The position numbers were made by a program, and so were the translations under genes. This document shows positions 13,228 through 16,163 of a stretch of 16,163 nt of DNA, in pieces. Position 1 is the first letter of the stretch; each line of letters starts with the position of its first letter. The stretch lies in contig JBBRLG010000094.1 of assembly GCA_038231495.1 (NCBI GenBank), forward strand, positions 1-16,163, in the 5' to 3' direction. Origin of the DNA: JBBRLG01 sp038231495. Its GTDB lineage: Bacteria; Planctomycetota; Planctomycetia; Gemmatales; Gemmataceae. Below the pieces are notes generated by a model. That model worked only from the letters and a program-made list of their open reading frames with translations. It was not told where the DNA came from and did no database searches.

Positions 13228-16029
13228 ATTCTCCTTCACGACGCGGAATCCCTGGTACTCCGCCGCCGCCTTGTTCTCGCCTTGCTTCACGTCCGCCGGC
13301 CGGTCGGCGCTGCCGCCTTGCAACAAGCCCTTGCCGTCTTTCTTCGTCACCCACTCGGCCACGTTGCCGCCCAGGTCGAATACCATCTCCTCCTCGCCCG
13401 CGCCGTGGAAGCTGCCCACCTCGCGCAACAATGGCGCCTTGCCGCCCAGTTCCTTGATCTTTCCCTGCAAATGCCGCGCGTCCTCCGGGTTGACCGCGTA
13501 GCCGGCCCAGTAGTCCAGCGTGTTTTCCATACCCTCCGCTTTCTCGTACAGCTCCTCCGCCTCCGCCTCGGTGGGCAGGCGATAGGTCCGGCCGGTCTGC
13601 TTGCTCAGCCACGCACAGTAAGCCTGCGCCTGCTCGAAGGCGATGCCGTTCGCCGGGTAGTTGTCGGTGCCGGCGTCCACGCGGTAGGCTTGGTCGAACG
13701 CCGCGAACTGGGCGCGCGTCACTTCAAACCGGCCCACCTGCAAGCTGCCGTGCTTCACGGTCTCGGGAACCAGCACGTCTTTCTCCTTGACGCCGTAACG
13801 GCTGCCGTCGTGCTGTGCCTTTTTGAGTTGCAGCGCCCGCGCCAGCGGCGAGTCGGTCTTGAGTGCCTCGTTGTCGTCCTTCGCGGTCTTGAATAGGTAT
13901 TTGTCGAACCAGGCCAACTCCTCCTCCAGCTTGCGGCGCTGGTGGACGAGTTTCTTCAAGCTGTGCTTCTCGCCGGGGAAGAGCACCAGGCGCACGTCGG
14001 CCTTGCCCACCTGTTGCAGGGCACGGTACTGCGTCCAGGCGTGATGCACCGGCACCACGCGATCGACTTCGCCCTGGAAAATAAGCGTCGGCGTCCGCAC
14101 CTTGTCGAACTGGTACAACGGTGCCATCTTCAAATAAAGCTGCGGGTCTTCCAACGGCGATTTGCCGAAATAGTAGCGGTCGAACGAGTCGCCGAACTCG
14201 CACGTGCCCCAGTCGGCCACCCACTCCGCCCCGCCCGCGCCCGGCGCCGCCGCCTTGAAGCGCGTCGTCCGCGCGATGAGCGCCGTGGTCAAGATCGCGC
14301 CGTTGGACCAGCCCAACGTCCCCAGGCGGTTGGGGTCCACCAAGCCTTTTTCGATCAGCGCGTCCACGCCGCGCTCGATGTCAACGAGGGGCAGGTCGTA
14401 ATACTTGCCGGCGGCGATGGATTCAGCCCATTTGAGACCGTAATTGGAACTGCCGTGGTAATTTGGCCGCAGCACGAACGCGCCCCGCTGGCTGTAGAGG
14501 TTCGGCGCGTAGGCCCACGACTCCGCCCAGGCGTCGTGGTCCGCGCCGAACGGGCCGCCGTGGATCATCACCACCAGCGGGTATTTCTCGCCCGCCTTGT
14601 AGCCGTGCGGGTAATAGAGGACGCCCTCAACTTCCTCGTCTTGCGCGCCCTGCCATTTCACGACCTCGGTTTTGGCGCGCGGCAACTTGGCCAAATTCTC
14701 GTTGAGTTCCGCGACGGTGGCGGGCTTGCTGACGTGCGTGCCGGCCAGGGCCGCGTGATACCACTGCGTCGGCGTGCTGGCCGTCGAGTGTGCGTAAACC
14801 AAGCTCTTACCGTCGGGCGCGACCGTGACGCCGTGCAGGTGGTTGACGTGCTTGCCGACCAGCAGCGCGCGCTTCCAGCCGTCGCCGGCCCGGACGAAGC
14901 GCGCCGCCTGGTGGTGCGACCCCGCCGCCAGGAGCGCGACGAAGCCGTCCGCCGTCGGCTCGAACGCCGCACCGTCCTCGTTCAAACTCTCGGTCGCCAG
15001 GCCGTTGGGCCAGTCGAGGTCCACCCGCGTCTGGGTCTTCGCGGCCACGTCGTAGTAGTGCAGTTCCAGGATCACGGCCTCGTTGTACTGGGGCGTATTG
15101 CTATGCTGGTTGACGACGTAGAAACCCTTGCTGTCGGGTGCCCAGCGGACCGCGCCGAGGTTGAATTTTGCATCGTCGAAGACCCGGCGGGCACTGCCGG
15201 TTTCCAGGTCGTGCAGGAACGCCGCCGGCTTGACCTTGTGGTCGTAGGTGTAGCGCAGGCTCTCGGCGTTGACCGTCACCGCGTACTTGCCGTCGGGCGA
15301 CACGACCAGCGTTTCGATGCGGTCGGCGTTGTGGCTCAGGCGCGTGGTTTTCTTGGATTTCACGTCCACTTTGAAGAGGCGTTGCGGCGGCTCGTGCTTC
15401 TCGTCCTCGACGACGACGGAGGTGTCTTTCTTGTCGTCCTTGAGGGTGTTCTCGCGGTGGGTGGCCTCCTCCGGGCTGGCGAAGACAATGGTGTCGGCAC
15501 CGGCCCACTGGTAGCCGGCGGTGACGCCGCGCGGGAAGTCGGTCAGCACCCACGGCTCGCCGCCGGTGGGGTCCAACAACCACACCTGGGTTTTGGCCTC
15601 GTCGTCGTCGCCCTTGCGACTCTTGCCGCGGGCCTTCTCCTTGGTTTTGGGCGCGGCCCGGTCGCTGAGGAACGCCAGGAGCTTGCCGTCGGGCGACCAG
15701 CGCGGCGCGAAACAGCTCTCGGTGCCGCGCGTCAGTTGCACTGCCTTCTTCGCGTCGCCGAGGTCGGTGCGGAAGACGTGCGACAACCGTTCGCCCTTAT
15801 CCTTGTCCATCGCGGTCTTGACCCAGACGACGGAATGCCCGTCCGGCGCGAACTGAAACTGGCTCGCCCCCGCTTGCAGGAGCACGTCGTCGGGTGTCCA
15901 TTTGTCGTGCCCGGCGGCGGTGGCTTCTTTTGCCGGTTTCGGCTCCTTCTCCCTGGCAGGTTGCGGCGGCTCCGCACGGAGGCTGGTCAGCAGGAACAGG
16001 GCGAGCGAGAGGTACGCAAAACGTCTCAT
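13222..16029 (-). CDS. Secreted S9-family peptidase fused to an FGE-like domain
   Basis: A 935-aa exported serine peptidase of the prolyl oligopeptidase/acylaminoacyl-peptidase (S9) group. A signal peptide (1-19, cut after LRA) is followed by a charged linker, then a beta-propeller with PD40-type repeats (FAPRWSPDGKLLAFLSDR, VVSPDGKYAVTVN, VRWAPDSKGFYVVN, VAPDGKSLVYAHS). The alpha/beta-hydrolase domain carries GWSNG with Ser575, Asp656 in GEVDRVVP and His689 in GEKHSLKK, a complete triad. From about residue 750 the sequence changes to a formylglycine-generating-enzyme/sulfatase-modifying-factor-like fold: VGRFEVTRAQFAAF, YCAWLSKQTGRTYRLPTEAEAEEL, DLGGNVAEWV and a terminal GFRVV. The copper-binding Cys pair of true FGE near the C-terminus is absent, so that domain is probably structural or binding. 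The ATG at 16029 is preferred over a GTG at 16056 because it has AGGAG 8 bases upstream and starts right at the signal peptide. Confidence 0.92.
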   Translation of the reverse strand: MRRFAYLSLALFLLTSLRAEPPQPAREKEPKPAKEATAAGHDKWTPDDVLLQAGASQFQFAPDGHSVVWVKTAMDKDKGERLSHVFRTDLGDAKKAVQLTRGTESCFAPRWSPDGKLLAFLSDRAAPKTKEKARGKSRKGDDDEAKTQVWLLDPTGGEPWVLTDFPRGVTAGYQWAGADTIVFASPEEATHRENTLKDDKKDTSVVVEDEKHEPPQRLFKVDVKSKKTTRLSHNADRIETLVVSPDGKYAVTVNAESLRYTYDHKVKPAAFLHDLETGSARRVFDDAKFNLGAVRWAPDSKGFYVVNQHSNTPQYNEAVILELHYYDVAAKTQTRVDLDWPNGLATESLNEDGAAFEPTADGFVALLAAGSHHQAARFVRAGDGWKRALLVGKHVNHLHGVTVAPDGKSLVYAHSTASTPTQWYHAALAGTHVSKPATVAELNENLAKLPRAKTEVVKWQGAQDEEVEGVLYYPHGYKAGEKYPLVVMIHGGPFGADHDAWAESWAYAPNLYSQRGAFVLRPNYHGSSNYGLKWAESIAAGKYYDLPLVDIERGVDALIEKGLVDPNRLGTLGWSNGAILTTALIARTTRFKAAAPGAGGAEWVADWGTCEFGDSFDRYYFGKSPLEDPQLYLKMAPLYQFDKVRTPTLIFQGEVDRVVPVHHAWTQYRALQQVGKADVRLVLFPGEKHSLKKLVHQRRKLEEELAWFDKYLFKTAKDDNEALKTDSPLARALQLKKAQHDGSRYGVKEKDVLVPETVKHGSLQVGRFEVTRAQFAAFDQAYRVDAGTDNYPANGIAFEQAQAYCAWLSKQTGRTYRLPTEAEAEELYEKAEGMENTLDYWAGYAVNPEDARHLQGKIKELGGKAPLLREVGSFHGAGEEEMVFDLGGNVAEWVTKKDGKGLLQGGSADRPADVKQGENKAAAEYQGFRVVKENG

Positions 16030-16127
16030 GGTGGAGGCTCCTGGCGTGGCGCGCACGCGGGATGGAAGAACCTCTTTAGATTATGGACTCTTGAGAAGAG
16101 ATTAAGAGTCACGAACCCATTGGCGAG

Positions 16128-16148
16128 CGTCGGGGCGTAAGCCCGACG
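16128..16148. repeat. Short inverted repeat at the window edge
   Basis: CGTCGGG (16128-16134) pairs with CCCGACG (16142-16148) around GCGTAAG. It lies about 100 bp upstream of the peptidase gene start. It may be part of a larger repeat or a hairpin ending a gene beyond the window; the window stops too soon to tell. Confidence 0.4.
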
Positions 16149-16163
16149 TGGATTTTGCCCCAC

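Noticed and set aside
13942..16140. 732-residue open frame on the plus strand
   Set aside because: It is fully antisense to the peptidase gene, is rich in Arg, Val and His, and shows no domain; a by-product of high-GC codon use.

Overview
The window is high-GC bacterial DNA that reads as a planctomycete chromosome, most likely from the Gemmata/Gemmataceae side of the phylum. The best evidence is a very large secreted protein combining a beta-propeller 'membrane-bound dehydrogenase', HEAT-like repeats and a C-terminal CXXCH cytochrome c, a layout typical of Planctomycetes and Verrucomicrobia. Supporting signs are a peptidase fused to a formylglycine-generating-enzyme-like (FGE-like) domain, a large aspartate kinase with four ACT domains, loosely packed single-gene units, and large palindromic repeats in the gaps. 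The taxonomic call is inference; no rRNA or other marker gene is present.

Layout, left to right: an aspartate kinase (+) begins at the window edge. After about 300 bp comes a two-gene DUF433/DUF5615 cassette (+), a toxin-antitoxin-like pair with a 1-nt overlap. The next 536 bp hold no gene and carry two abutting palindromic MITE-like elements and a 13-bp direct repeat. An ArnT/PMT-like membrane glycosyltransferase (-) is divergent from a PP2C phosphatase (+), which is followed by class II fumarase fumC (+) with a strong hairpin between them. fumC converges on a secreted DUF4139-type protein (-) across a near-perfect 115-bp palindrome. A small signal-peptide/one-TM protein (+) precedes the 987-aa propeller/HEAT/cytochrome c protein (+). 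That gene converges on a secreted S9-family peptidase with an FGE-like tail (-), across a second long, AT-rich palindrome.

The genes do not form one pathway. Aspartate kinase (Asp-family amino acids) and fumarase (TCA cycle) are housekeeping enzymes. PP2C is a signalling phosphatase. Three or four products are exported: the DUF4139 protein, the cytochrome protein, the peptidase-FGE fusion, and probably the small TM protein. The most notable non-coding feature is that both convergent gene junctions and the fumC leader carry large hairpins, and that two mobile-looking palindromes are stacked beside the toxin-antitoxin-like cassette. No CRISPR array, prophage, rRNA or tRNA was recognised. I see no strong case for a wholly new system; the best leads are the tandem palindromes at 2823-3205 and the S9/FGE-like fusion at 13222-16029.
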